From Cohnella caldifontis (GTDB lineage: Bacteria > Bacillota > Bacilli > Paenibacillales > Paenibacillaceae), in NCBI RefSeq assembly GCF_029360585.1, contig NZ_JAQZSJ010000005.1, positions 186,001 through 250,000 of the forward strand: a stretch of 64,000 bases of DNA, read 5' to 3'. Of the stretch, positions 23,812 to 32,614 are shown piece after piece. The notes under the pieces are model-generated. The model made no database searches, was not told the origin of the DNA, and saw only the letters and a program-made list of their open reading frames with translations. Made by a program: the position numbers and the translations under genes. Position 1 is the first letter of the stretch. Every line of letters begins with the position of its first letter.

Positions 23812-24662
23812 ACCGCCTCAAAAACCGCATCTTCACGATCACGGTCTGGACGGTCGCCCTGTGCGTGATTTTGTTCGTATTCGCTCTTCTGCTGCTGATC
23901 CTGGAACGCGGTTTTCCGTCCCTGACGTGGGATTTCCTGTTCGGATTGCCGAGCGAGATCGAGGAAGGCGGCGGGATCGGACCGGCGCTGTTCAACTCGT
24001 TTTACATGCTGTTCCTTTCCATGGTGATCGCCGTCCCCCTGGGCATCGCCGCCGGCATCTATTTGGCCGAATTCGCCCCGGACAACGCCTGGATCGCGAT
24101 GGTCCGGATTTGCGTCGAGGGGCTCGCCTCCGTTCCTTCGATTATTTTCGGCTTGTTCGGAATCGCGCTATTCGTCGAAATGTTCCAGCTCGGCCTCACG
24201 ATCCTCGGCGGAGCGGCCAGCCTGGCCTTCCTGAATCTTCCGGTCATCACGCGCGTGACGGAGGAAGCGATCCGTGCCGTTCCCCGGGAATGGAGACACG
24301 CGTCGTTCGCGCTGGGCGCCACGCATTTGCAGACGATCCGGCGCGTGCTCTTGCCGGCTTCCATGAGCGCGATCATTACCGGCCTCAGCCTCGCGTCCGG
24401 CCGGGCTTTCGGGGAGAGCGCCGTGATCATCCTGACCGCGGGCGTGACGACCTCCGGCGTCATGTGGGATTTCAATCTGCTGTCCCCCGGGGAAACGCTG
24501 GCCGTTCACCTTTGGTACGTCCAGTCGGAAGCGATCGTGCCGGACGCGCAGCAAATCTCGCAAAAATCGGCGGCCGTGCTCCTGTTCATCGTGCTCGCGT
24601 TCAACGTCGTGTTCCGGATTCCGGCTTGGGTTCGGGACTTCCGGATCCGCAAGGCGGCTTGA
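23808..24662 (+). CDS. pstA: Phosphate ABC transporter permease PstA1
   Basis: 284 residues from GTG 23808, overlapping the pstC1 stop by 4 bases and preceded by GAAGAAGGGGG. Six transmembrane helices; PstA-type features IEEGGGIGPALFNSFYMLFLSM and the permease loop RHASFALGATHLQTIRRVLLPASMSAIITGLSLASGRAFGESA. The open frame extends upstream through pstC1 only by chance. It forms the membrane channel with PstC1. A PHO box starts within 2 bases of its stop. Confidence 0.92.
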   Translation: MNRLKNRIFTITVWTVALCVILFVFALLLLILERGFPSLTWDFLFGLPSEIEEGGGIGPALFNSFYMLFLSMVIAVPLGIAAGIYLAEFAPDNAWIAMVRICVEGLASVPSIIFGLFGIALFVEMFQLGLTILGGAASLAFLNLPVITRVTEEAIRAVPREWRHASFALGATHLQTIRRVLLPASMSAIITGLSLASGRAFGESAVIILTAGVTTSGVMWDFNLLSPGETLAVHLWYVQSEAIVPDAQQISQKSAAVLLFIVLAFNVVFRIPAWVRDFRIRKAA

Positions 24663-24663
24663 T

Positions 24664-24717
24664 TTTACATTCCGTTAACAATTCCCGCATGTCCGCTTTA
24701 CACTGCGGAAGTATAAT
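24664..24717 (+). promoter_or_regulatory. Internal PHO box and -10 before pstB1
   Basis: TTTACA 24664, TTAACA 24675, a weak third repeat at 24686, a further TTTACA at 24697, and TATAAT at 24712. It would let pstB1-phoU1 be transcribed apart from pstSCA1. Confidence 0.78.
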
Positions 24718-24765
24718 TTCGCGGATAGGAATCGTTTCAAATCATGCAGAAGCGGAGGTGCCAAT

Positions 24766-25521
24766 ATGCAAGCGTTGATCGAAATCGAGCGCTTGAACTT
24801 GTTCTACGGGTCGTTCCATGCGCTCAAGAACATCTCGATGGACATTCCCGAAAAAGCGATCACGGCCTTCATCGGTCCTTCGGGCTGCGGCAAATCGACG
24901 CTGCTTCGTTCGCTGAACCGAATGAACGACATGATCCCCGGCACGTCCACCCACGGCAGCATCAAAATCGCGGGAGCCGACATTTACGGTAAGGACATCG
25001 ACGTCGAGGCGCTCCGGAAAAACGTCGGCATGGTCTTCCAGCAGCCGAACCCGTTTCCGAAGTCGATATACGACAACGTGGCATACGGGCCCAGGCTCCA
25101 TGGCATCACTTCACGCCATAAACTGGACGAGATCGTGGAATCGAGCCTGCGCGGCGCGGCGCTCTGGAATGAAGTGAAAGATCACCTCAAACGGTCCGCG
25201 CTCAGCTTATCCGGCGGCCAGCAGCAACGCTTGTGCATCGCCAGGGCGCTGGCCGTGGAGCCCGACGTTCTGCTCATGGACGAAGCGACGTCCGCGCTCG
25301 ACCCGATTTCCACCTTGAAAATCGAAGAGCTGGCGCAGGAGCTGAAAGCCAAGTACACGATCGTGATGGTCACCCACAACATGCACCAAGCCGCGCGCGT
25401 CTCCAACCAGACCGTGTTCTTCCTGAACGGCGAGGTCGTGGAATACGCCGAAACGGAAAAGCTGTTCTCCAATCCCCAGGACCAGCGCACGGAAGATTAC
25501 ATCAGCGGACGGTTCGGCTGA
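24766..25521 (+). CDS. pstB: Phosphate ABC transporter ATPase PstB1
   Basis: 251 residues. Walker [11 protein letters not shown]-loop [11 protein letters not shown], signature LSGGQQQR, Walker [15 protein letters not shown]-loop [11 protein letters not shown], and the PstB ending DYISGRFG. Powers phosphate import through PstC1/PstA1. It has its own Pho promoter in the 103-base gap before it. Confidence 0.95.
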   Translation: MQALIEIERLNLFYGSFHALKNISMDIPEKAITAFIGPSGCGKSTLLRSLNRMNDMIPGTSTHGSIKIAGADIYGKDIDVEALRKNVGMVFQQPNPFPKSIYDNVAYGPRLHGITSRHKLDEIVESSLRGAALWNEVKDHLKRSALSLSGGQQQRLCIARALAVEPDVLLMDEATSALDPISTLKIEELAQELKAKYTIVMVTHNMHQAARVSNQTVFFLNGEVVEYAETEKLFSNPQDQRTEDYISGRFG

Positions 25522-25554
25522 TCCAACAAGAATGAAGCGGGAGGGAGACGCACG

Positions 25555-26214
25555 ATGATTAAACGAAGGGAGCTCGACCAAGGGCTCGGAGACATGCAGC
25601 GGCTGCTCGTCGAAATGGGACGCCGCGTGGAGAGGGCGCTCACCGAGTCCATGGACGCGCTGAAATCGCTCGACGTCCTGGAAGCCAGAAGGATCATCGC
25701 TTCGGATTCGGAATTGAACGCGATGGAAATGCAGATTACCGAAATCGGCGCCAAGCTGATGGCGACGCAGCAACCGGTCGCCAAAGACTTGCGCAACATC
25801 TTGGCGGGACTCAAGATCAGCAGCGATCTGGAGCGGATGGGCGACTTGGCCGTCGATATCGCCAAGGTCGTGCTCCGGTTGGAAGGCCAGCAGCTGATCA
25901 AGCCGCTGATCGATCTTCCGAAACTCGCGGAAATGGTATGCTCCATGATCTCGGGCTCCGTCCGTTCCTATCTGGAGCAAAACGTGGATCTCGCCTATAA
26001 GCTGGACAAAGACGACCATGAGGTCGATGCGCTATACAGCCAGATCCTGAGCGAGCTGTTCGCGATGATGGCGAAGGATCCGGCGGTCATTTCCCAATCG
26101 ATGCTGCTTTGCTTCGTCGGCCGCTATATCGAACGCATCGGGGATCACGCCACGAACATCGGGGAAAGCACGGTGTATCTCGTGACGGGCAAACGGCCGG
26201 ATTTGAATACGTAG
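25555..26214 (+). CDS. phoU: Phosphate-signalling protein PhoU1
   Basis: 219 residues with two PhoU three-helix repeats; each carries the metal-site pattern around DLERMGDLAVDIAK (about residue 100) and RYIERIGDHATNIGE (about 190). PhoU links PstB activity to the sensor kinase and holds the Pho response off when phosphate is plentiful. Located 33 bases after pstB1. About 63% or so of positions look shared with PhoU2 by eye, which fits an operon duplication; that figure is an estimate only. Confidence 0.93.
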   Translation: MIKRRELDQGLGDMQRLLVEMGRRVERALTESMDALKSLDVLEARRIIASDSELNAMEMQITEIGAKLMATQQPVAKDLRNILAGLKISSDLERMGDLAVDIAKVVLRLEGQQLIKPLIDLPKLAEMVCSMISGSVRSYLEQNVDLAYKLDKDDHEVDALYSQILSELFAMMAKDPAVISQSMLLCFVGRYIERIGDHATNIGESTVYLVTGKRPDLNT

Positions 26215-26227
26215 CCGGGATTCATAT

Positions 26228-26281
26228 TTTACATTGCCTTTACACTGCGCACACATGAAGCTGAAAAAGAGACGCTAGAAT
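26228..26281 (+). promoter_or_regulatory. PHO box and -10 of the pst2 operon
   Basis: TTTACA 26228, TTTACA 26239, CACACA 26250, then TAGAAT at 26276, exactly 26 bases after the third repeat start. Confidence 0.8.
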
Positions 26282-26361
26282 CATAGATGTGCAGAGGACG
26301 CGGATGAAAATCCGGACCTTAATAACGACACAGCACAGACATGAGGAAGGGGATTATCGAC

Positions 26362-27327
26362 ATGATGAGAAAGTCTATCGTACTGATCCTGACGTTGGTC
26401 GTCGCGTTTACGCTCGCGGCGTGCGGCAAGAACAACACCGAAAGCGGCGGCGCCGGAGCAAGCAGCGACAGCCCAAGCCCTGGCTCTTCGGCCGAAAGCT
26501 CGGCTCCCGCAAGCGGAGAAGCGCTCAGCGGAACGATTCTCGCAGCCGGTTCGACCGCTCTCCAGCCTCTGGTGGAAGCCGTCGCCGCGAAGTTCATGGA
26601 CGACGAGAAATATAAAGATATCAGCGTGCAAGTGCAAGGCGGCGGCAGCGGCGGCGGCCTGACGCAAGTGCAAGCCGGTCAAGTCGATATCGGCAACTCC
26701 GATATTTTCGCGGAAGAGAAGTTCAAAGACGCGGATGCCGACAAAGCGAAGGAACTGGTCGACCACCAAGTCGCGGTCGTCGCGATGGCGACCGTCGTCA
26801 ACCCGCAGACCGGCGTAGACAACTTGACGAAGCAGCAACTGAACGATATTTTCTCCGGCAAAGTCACGAACTGGAAAGACGTCGGCGGCGCTGACCAGAA
26901 AATCGTCATCGTCCATCGCACGGCAAGCTCCGGTACCCGCAAAACGTTCGAGAATTTCGCGCTGGGCGGTCCTTCCCAAGACCTTCCGGGCTCCATCCAG
27001 GACGATTCCTCCGGCAACGTCAAGAAAATGGTTGCCGAAACGCCGGGAGCCATCGGCTATCTCGCTCTGTCCTACCTGGACGACACGGTGAAAGCCGTGA
27101 AGTACGAAGGCGTAGAAGCGAACGTTGACAACGTGGCGAGCGGCAAGTATCCGGTCTGGGCTTACGAGCATATGTACACGAAGGGCGAACCGAGCCCGGT
27201 CGTGAAAGCCTTCCTGGATTACATGCTTTCCCCTGAAGCCGAAAAAGACGTCATCGACGGCGGCTACATCCCGACGAGCCAAATGAAGGTGGTCCGGGAC
27301 GTAAACGGCAACGTGACCAACAAGTAA
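26362..27327 (+). CDS. pstS: Phosphate-binding lipoprotein PstS2
   Basis: 321 residues from ATG 26362 (GAAGGGG 9-10 bases upstream; ATG 26341 lacks a site). Lipoprotein signal with lipobox LAAC, then a Ser/Gly/Ala linker to about residue 52 and the PstS fold: AAGSTALQPLVEAV, VQGGGSGGGLTQVQAGQVDIGNSD, LNDIFSGKVTNWKDVGGADQKIVIVHR, ASSGTRKTF. Unlike PstS1 it is a typical lipid-anchored Firmicute form and differs clearly in sequence, so it is not a fresh copy. It is the first gene of the second pst operon. Confidence 0.93.
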   Translation: MMRKSIVLILTLVVAFTLAACGKNNTESGGAGASSDSPSPGSSAESSAPASGEALSGTILAAGSTALQPLVEAVAAKFMDDEKYKDISVQVQGGGSGGGLTQVQAGQVDIGNSDIFAEEKFKDADADKAKELVDHQVAVVAMATVVNPQTGVDNLTKQQLNDIFSGKVTNWKDVGGADQKIVIVHRTASSGTRKTFENFALGGPSQDLPGSIQDDSSGNVKKMVAETPGAIGYLALSYLDDTVKAVKYEGVEANVDNVASGKYPVWAYEHMYTKGEPSPVVKAFLDYMLSPEAEKDVIDGGYIPTSQMKVVRDVNGNVTNK

Positions 27328-27359
27328 TCATGAATCGCACCTGAGAATTTATCACAATC

Positions 27360-27394
27360 GGCAAGAGGCTGACGAATGTCGGCCTCTGCTTTGC
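27360..27394 (+). other. Intercistronic hairpin between pstS2 and pstC2
   Basis: GGCAAGAGGC (27360-27369) pairs with GCCTCTGCTTTGCC (27382-27395 region) with small bulges; same position as the hairpin behind pstS1. Confidence 0.5.
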
Positions 27395-27412
27395 CGTTAA
27401 AGGAGAGTCCGT

Positions 27413-28339
27413 ATGAACGCACCTGTCCGGTCAGTAGAGGCGGCTGGCGACCGGGTGGCTCGTTTCCCGCAGCATAAACGAGAAGAATGGATCGGCAGGT
27501 TGTACGCCTACGCCTGCGTCGCCCTGCTTGTCGTTACGATTTTCTCCATCGTATGGTTCATCGCGTCCAAAGGCTTGACTCCGTTCGTCAGCGGAGCGAT
27601 CCGGTTTTCGGACCTGCTGTTCGGACGCGTGTGGAAACCCGAGGGCGAACCGGCCTTATTCGGCGCGCTGCCGTTCCTCGCGGGTTCGGCTTACGTCTCG
27701 TTCCTTGCGGCCGCGATCGCGTCGCCGTTCGGATTTTGCGCCGCCGTCTTCATGACGCAGATCGCCCCGAAGCTGGGACGCACCGTTCTCCAACCGGCCA
27801 TCGAGCTGCTCGCCGGCATCCCTTCCGTCGTATACGGCTTCGTCGGATTGTCCGTCATCGTGCCGTTCCTGCGGGAAGTTTTCGAAGGCCAAGGTTACGG
27901 CATTTTGGCCGGATCGCTCGTCTTGTCCATCATGATTTTGCCGACGATCACTTCGATCGCCACGGACGCGCTCCATACGCTTCCGGCCGGGCTGAAGGAG
28001 GGGTCCTTCGCGTTGGGGGCGACCCGCTGGCAGACGATTTACCGCTTGATTCTGCCCACGACGCTGCCTTCGCTGCTGACCGGGATCGTGCTCGGCATTT
28101 CCCGCGCGTTCGGGGAGGCGCTCGCCGTGCAGATGGTCATCGGCAACGCGCCTTTCGTTCCGACATCCTTGCTGCAGTCCGCCGCGACGCTGACGAGCAT
28201 CATTACGCTGGAAATGGGCAACACGATCGGAGGCTCGCTGCACAATAACACCTTGTGGAGCCTCGCGCTCATCCTGCTGATGATGACCTTCCTGTTCGTC
28301 TTTGCCGTTCGGTTTCTGGAAAGGAGGGCCAAGCGATGA
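27413..28339 (+). CDS. pstC: Phosphate ABC transporter permease PstC2
   Basis: 308 residues from ATG 27413 (AAAGGAGAG upstream). Six transmembrane helices; permease loop KEGSFALGATRWQTIYRLILPTTLPSLLTGIVLGISRAFGEAL and IPSVVYGFVGLSVIVPFLR. Overlaps pstA2 by 4 bases (ATGA). Partner of PstA2 and PstB2. Confidence 0.93.
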   Translation: MNAPVRSVEAAGDRVARFPQHKREEWIGRLYAYACVALLVVTIFSIVWFIASKGLTPFVSGAIRFSDLLFGRVWKPEGEPALFGALPFLAGSAYVSFLAAAIASPFGFCAAVFMTQIAPKLGRTVLQPAIELLAGIPSVVYGFVGLSVIVPFLREVFEGQGYGILAGSLVLSIMILPTITSIATDALHTLPAGLKEGSFALGATRWQTIYRLILPTTLPSLLTGIVLGISRAFGEALAVQMVIGNAPFVPTSLLQSAATLTSIITLEMGNTIGGSLHNNTLWSLALILLMMTFLFVFAVRFLERRAKR

Positions 28340-29223
28340 AAGCGAGAGCCGCGGATCGAGTCGCCACGGGCGTCATCATCGGCATGGCGAGCCTGATCAT
28401 GCTGGTACTGGTCGGCTTGATCGCCTACCTGCTATTCCGGGGACTCAGCCATATCAGCTGGCACTTCCTGACCTCGCCTCCGCAATCGATCAAGGCGGGC
28501 GGCGGAATCGGGCCCCAGCTGTTCAATTCGTTGTATTTGCTCATTCTCACCATGCTGATCACGATCCCGCTGGGCATCGGAGCGGGCATCTATATGAGCC
28601 AGTACGCCAAAGCCAACCAGTTGACCGCGTTTATCCGTCTCGTGGTCGAGGTGCTGTCCTCTTTTCCTTCGATCGTCATCGGTTTGTTCGGTTTGCTCGT
28701 GTTCGTCAACCTCTTCCATATGAAATATTCGCTTGCCGCCGGCGCGCTGGCGCTCACCGTCTTTAACCTGCCGCTCATGGTACGGGTGACGGAACAGGCG
28801 CTGAACGGCGTTCCGCGGGAGCAGAAGGAAGCGGGTTTGGCGCTTGGACTTTCGCGTTGGAAAACGATCTCGTCCATCATGCTGCCGATGGCTTTCCCGG
28901 CGATTTTGACCGGCACGATCCTGGCCGCCGGGCGCGTATTCGGCGAAGCGGCGGCGCTGCTCTTCACGGCCGGCATGACGACGCCGAGGCTGGATTTCGG
29001 CAACTGGAATCCGCTGGATTCCCATTCCCCCCTGAATCCGTTCCGTCCGGCGGAGACGCTGGCGGTGCATATTTGGAAAATCAACAGCGAAGGACGGGCG
29101 CCCGACGCTCCGGAGATCGCGGCCGGCGCTTCGGCCGTGCTGATCATCGTCGTGCTGCTGTTCAACTTCGGGGCCCGCTGGCTGGGCCGCGCGATCTACC
29201 GCAAATTTACGGCGACGAAGTAG
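28336..29223 (+). CDS. pstA: Phosphate ABC transporter permease PstA2
   Basis: 295 residues from ATG 28336 with AAGGAGGG 7 bases upstream, overlapping the pstC2 stop; the longer open frame from 28255 is inside pstC2. Six helices, PstA pattern IKAGGGIGPQLFNSLYLLILTML and permease loop EAGLALGLSRWKTISSIMLPMAFPAILTGTILAAGRVFGEA. Contains an extra loop DFGNWNPLDSHSPLNPFRP before the last helices, which PstA1 lacks. Confidence 0.93.
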   Translation: MKARAADRVATGVIIGMASLIMLVLVGLIAYLLFRGLSHISWHFLTSPPQSIKAGGGIGPQLFNSLYLLILTMLITIPLGIGAGIYMSQYAKANQLTAFIRLVVEVLSSFPSIVIGLFGLLVFVNLFHMKYSLAAGALALTVFNLPLMVRVTEQALNGVPREQKEAGLALGLSRWKTISSIMLPMAFPAILTGTILAAGRVFGEAAALLFTAGMTTPRLDFGNWNPLDSHSPLNPFRPAETLAVHIWKINSEGRAPDAPEIAAGASAVLIIVVLLFNFGARWLGRAIYRKFTATK

Positions 29224-29238
29224 AAACGGGAGGTTACC

Positions 29239-29997
29239 ATGAGCGACACCGCGTTTTACACGAAAGATTTGTCGGTTTTCTACGGCGAGAAGCAGGCGAT
29301 TAAAAAAGTCAGCATCACCTTCCCCGAGCGACAGGTCGTCGCGTTCATCGGCCCTTCCGGCTGCGGAAAATCGACGTTCCTGCGGTCGCTCAACCGGATG
29401 AACGACGTCATCCCCGGGGCGAGAGTCGAAGGGGAGATCCGGATCGGCGGCCGCGATATCAACGATCCGTCCACCGACGTCGTCCGGCTTCGCCAGAAGA
29501 TCGGCATGGTCTGGCAGAAACCGAACCCGTTCCATAAGTCCATTTACGAGAACATCGCGTTCGGCCCCCGTTACCACGGCGTCAAGGACAAGCGCAATCT
29601 GGACGAAATCGTCGAGAGCAGCCTGCGCAAAACCGCGCTCTGGGACGAGGTGAAGGACCGGCTGCACGGCTCGGCCCTCGCCTTGTCCGGCGGCCAGCAG
29701 CAGCGGCTCTGCATCGCCAGGTCGATCGCGGTCCAACCTTCCATCCTGCTCATGGACGAGCCGGCTTCGGCGCTCGACCCCGTGTCCACGGCGAAAATCG
29801 AAGAGCTGATCGCGGAGCTGAAACGGGACTACTCGATCGTGATCGTCACGCATAACATGTACCAAGCGGCCCGCGTCTCCGACAAAACCGCTTTTTTCCT
29901 GATGGGCGATTTGATCGAGTACGACGAGACGCAGAAAATGTTCACGAATCCGTCGAACCGGGCGACGGACGATTATATTTCGGGCCGGTTCGGCTGA
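29239..29997 (+). CDS. pstB: Phosphate ABC transporter ATPase PstB2
   Basis: 252 residues. Walker [11 protein letters not shown]-loop [11 protein letters not shown], signature LSGGQQQR, Walker [25 protein letters not shown], and C-terminal DYISGRFG. The Q-loop WQKPNP differs from the QQPNP of PstB1. GGGAGG precedes the ATG. No internal PHO box is seen before this copy, unlike pstB1. Confidence 0.95.
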   Translation: MSDTAFYTKDLSVFYGEKQAIKKVSITFPERQVVAFIGPSGCGKSTFLRSLNRMNDVIPGARVEGEIRIGGRDINDPSTDVVRLRQKIGMVWQKPNPFHKSIYENIAFGPRYHGVKDKRNLDEIVESSLRKTALWDEVKDRLHGSALALSGGQQQRLCIARSIAVQPSILLMDEPASALDPVSTAKIEELIAELKRDYSIVIVTHNMYQAARVSDKTAFFLMGDLIEYDETQKMFTNPSNRATDDYISGRFG

Positions 29998-30032
29998 GCG
30001 GATGGCCGGCGGAAGAGGGAGAGATGGCGTAG

Positions 30033-30689
30033 ATGGTGGTGCGGAAAGAGCTGGATGACGGCCTGAAGCAAATTCAGGATTGGCTGGGCGAAATGGGGGG
30101 GCGGGTGGAGCGCGCGCTCCGCGAATCCATGACCGCCTTGACGAACCTGGATATGAACCTCGCGCGGAAAGTGTTGGCGGACGACCTGCGCCTGAATCAA
30201 ATCGAGGAACAAATCGACGAAGCCGCCGCCAGGCTGATCGCCACGCAGCAGCCGGTCGCGAAGGATCTCCGCCGCATTTTGGCCGGGATCACGATCGCTT
30301 CCGATCTGGAGCGGATGGGCGATTTGTCCGTGGACGTCGCCAAAGCGGCGATCCGGCTGGAGGGGCAGCAGCTGGTCAAACCGCTGATCGACCTGCCCCG
30401 CATGGCGGACATCGTTCGGGGCATGATCGCGGAGTCGATCCGGGCCTATAACGAAGAGAACGTGGATTTGGCCCTCAAGATGGCCAAGGACGACGACGAG
30501 GTTGACGCCTTGTGCGGGACGGTGTTCCGGGATTTGGCCGCCATCATGGCCGGCGACTCCGGAACGATCGGCCAAGCGATGCTGCTGTCCTTCACGGCGC
30601 GGTACATCGAGCGGATCGCCGACCACGCCACCAATATCGGGGAAAGCGTCGTTTATCTGGCGACGGGCAAACGGCCGGAGTTGAACTGA
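30033..30689 (+). CDS. phoU: Phosphate-signalling protein PhoU2
   Basis: 218 residues, two PhoU repeats with DLERMGDLSVDVAK and RYIERIADHATNIGE. In the second motif Ala replaces the usual Gly found in PhoU1 (IGDHA). Last gene of the pst2 operon, 35 bases after pstB2, followed by a terminator. Having two PhoU proteins raises the question which one signals to PhoR. Confidence 0.93.
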   Translation: MVVRKELDDGLKQIQDWLGEMGGRVERALRESMTALTNLDMNLARKVLADDLRLNQIEEQIDEAAARLIATQQPVAKDLRRILAGITIASDLERMGDLSVDVAKAAIRLEGQQLVKPLIDLPRMADIVRGMIAESIRAYNEENVDLALKMAKDDDEVDALCGTVFRDLAAIMAGDSGTIGQAMLLSFTARYIERIADHATNIGESVVYLATGKRPELN

Positions 30690-30699
30690 CGGGGAAGCA

Positions 30700-30739
30700 G
30701 CCGCAGCGGAGGTTCCGCTTGCGGCTTTTCCGTTTTTTT
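30700..30739 (+). terminator. Terminator of the pst2 operon
   Basis: GCCGCA-GCGGA pairs with TCCGC-TTGCGGC around GGT, then TTTTCCGTTTTTTT. Confidence 0.88.
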
Positions 30740-30747
30740 CGGGTCTT

Positions 30748-30801
30748 TTAACATCGCGTTAACATCCTTTCGACACGGCTCGTACATGGGAGTGCTAGAT
30801 T
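30748..30801 (+). promoter_or_regulatory. PHO box and -10 of the EAL-CBS-GGDEF gene
   Basis: TTAACA 30748, TTAACA 30759, TCGACA 30770, TAGATT 30796: two perfect repeats, 11-base period, -10 exactly 26 bases after the third repeat start. It lies after the pst2 terminator, so it serves the downstream gene. Confidence 0.82.
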
Positions 30802-30865
30802 GAAAGAAATAGGAAATTCGGCCTAGAAGTTTCACGTTTGCCGTGACAGTCGGAGGCGATTTCGG

Positions 30866-32611
30866 ATGGATCGGATGCAACCCGGGACACATGGCGGAGG
30901 GATAGACGTTCGTTACGCGCCTATCGTCTCCTTGTTGGACGGATCGTTGTTCGGCTATACGGCCATGCCATACGATGCGCGGACGAATATGCCGCTTACG
31001 CCGGCCGGGTTTTTCACCCGGTCCGAGGAAGAAGGCGCGCTCTACGACAACGACCGCCTGTTCCGGGAGCTCGCCATCCGGAACGCCGCGGGAGAGGCGG
31101 GGGCGGTCAAACTGTTCATCCCCGTGTCGGCCAGGATCGTATTCGACCCGAGGCTGCACCCGGGCGGCACGCTGAACCGGTTGGAAGCGGCGGGACTCCG
31201 CCCGGAGCAGGTCGTGCTTTCGTTCACGGACGAAATGTTCGAGCCCGCCGGTACGCTTCATGCGGCGGTCCGCCATTACCGCACCCAAGGCTTCCGCATC
31301 GAGCTCGGCGGCATGGCCGTGGATCGGGCTTCGATGGAGCGGATGGCCTCGCTGAAGCCCGACTACGTGCGGATCGGCAAAGAATGGCTGCCCCGGGGCC
31401 CCAAGGACGCGGTCGGGGAAAGCCTGCTCGCGGCGGTCTCCGCGCTGGCGAGGAAGGAGAAATTCGTCCTGATCGCCGGCGGGGTGGAGCGGGAAGAGCA
31501 GATCCGGGTTCTGATCGCCGGCGGCATCGGATACGGGGAAGGTTCGTGGATCGGAACGGGCACGGAGCGGCCGCCTGCCGTCGAAGAGAGAGTCGCGAGC
31601 CGCATCCGCCAAGAGATGCGGCGCCGGTTCCGCGGATCGGCGGGCTCCCTCGCCGAGCTGGCGGAGCCCGCGATCACGTTCCCCGGGCATACGCCGGTCA
31701 TGGAGATCGCCCGCAGCTTCGAGATCCATCGGGAAGTCAGCGGCTTCGTGATCGTGGAAGACGGCAAGCCGGTCGGCATGCTGATGAAGGACAAGCTGCA
31801 CCGGATGCTGTCGCGGCAATTCGGGCTCCCGCTGTACGGCAGCAGGCCCGTGTCGAAAATCATGGACGCCCAGCCGCTGATCGCCGACATCTCCACCCCC
31901 GTGGATCAATTGTCCCAGACCGCCATGGCCCGCGAGCCGGACAAGCTGTATGACGCGATCATCGTCACGAGGGGCGGGGAAGTGGCCGGCATCGTCTCGA
32001 TCTCGGCTTTGCTGGACTGGGTGACGAACATCCGGATGTCGGACGCGCAATGGGCCAATCCGCTTACGGGGCTGCCCGGGAACGAGCCGATCCGCCGGGA
32101 GCTGCACCGCCGGTTGGACGAAGGGCGTCCGTTTTCCGTGTTTTACGCCGATCTCGATTATTTCAAATGGTATAACGACCAATACGGATTCCACCGCGGG
32201 GACGACGTCATCCGCTTCACCTCCGAAGTGCTGCAGTCGGTCGTCCGCAAGTACAACCCGGACGACAGCTTCGTCGGCCATATCGGCGGGGACGATTTCA
32301 TCGCGGTGATCGACTACGGGAACCCCGTGCGGATGGGGGAGGAAATATTGGCGGAATTCGACCGGGGCATCGTGTCGTTTCTCGAGCCTTCCCAAGGACC
32401 GGTTCGGGACCGGAACGGCGACCCGGTGGAACAGGCGCGCCTCTCGCTTTCGCTCGCGCTGCTGTCTTGCCAGGATCCGAGCGGATGGACGCCGGAAAGG
32501 CTGTCCGAGTATTCCGCCCGGCTGAAGAAATCGGCCAAGGGCAAGCGCGGCAGCGCGCTGGAATGGGAGACGCTGGGCGGGTTTTCCGCCGCGGCCGCGA
32601 ATCGGGGTTAA
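30866..32611 (+). CDS. EAL-CBS-GGDEF cyclic-di-GMP protein with degenerate active sites
   Basis: 581 residues, cytoplasmic. An N-terminal EAL-like domain (about 12-240) has GYTAMPY where active enzymes have GYEALLR, and EITE is replaced by LSFTDE, so it should not hydrolyse cyclic-di-GMP but may bind it. A CBS pair follows (about 250-390; GMLMKDKLHRMLSRQFGLPLYG, DAIIVTRGGEVAGIVSISALL). The C-terminal GGDEF domain (about 400-560) has NPLTGLPGN and the loop GGDDF near residue 474; the Asp in place of Glu leaves activity uncertain. No I-site is evident. A PHO box lies directly upstream. The CBS module matches that of the chemoreceptor-like protein at 19520. Confidence 0.85.
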   Translation: MDRMQPGTHGGGIDVRYAPIVSLLDGSLFGYTAMPYDARTNMPLTPAGFFTRSEEEGALYDNDRLFRELAIRNAAGEAGAVKLFIPVSARIVFDPRLHPGGTLNRLEAAGLRPEQVVLSFTDEMFEPAGTLHAAVRHYRTQGFRIELGGMAVDRASMERMASLKPDYVRIGKEWLPRGPKDAVGESLLAAVSALARKEKFVLIAGGVEREEQIRVLIAGGIGYGEGSWIGTGTERPPAVEERVASRIRQEMRRRFRGSAGSLAELAEPAITFPGHTPVMEIARSFEIHREVSGFVIVEDGKPVGMLMKDKLHRMLSRQFGLPLYGSRPVSKIMDAQPLIADISTPVDQLSQTAMAREPDKLYDAIIVTRGGEVAGIVSISALLDWVTNIRMSDAQWANPLTGLPGNEPIRRELHRRLDEGRPFSVFYADLDYFKWYNDQYGFHRGDDVIRFTSEVLQSVVRKYNPDDSFVGHIGGDDFIAVIDYGNPVRMGEEILAEFDRGIVSFLEPSQGPVRDRNGDPVEQARLSLSLALLSCQDPSGWTPERLSEYSARLKKSAKGKRGSALEWETLGGFSAAAANRG

Positions 32612-32614
32612 CCG

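Noticed and set aside
23007..24662. 551-residue fused PstC-PstA protein
   Set aside because: The upstream part is an out-of-frame reading of pstC1; the real PstA starts at GTG 23808 overlapping the pstC1 stop.
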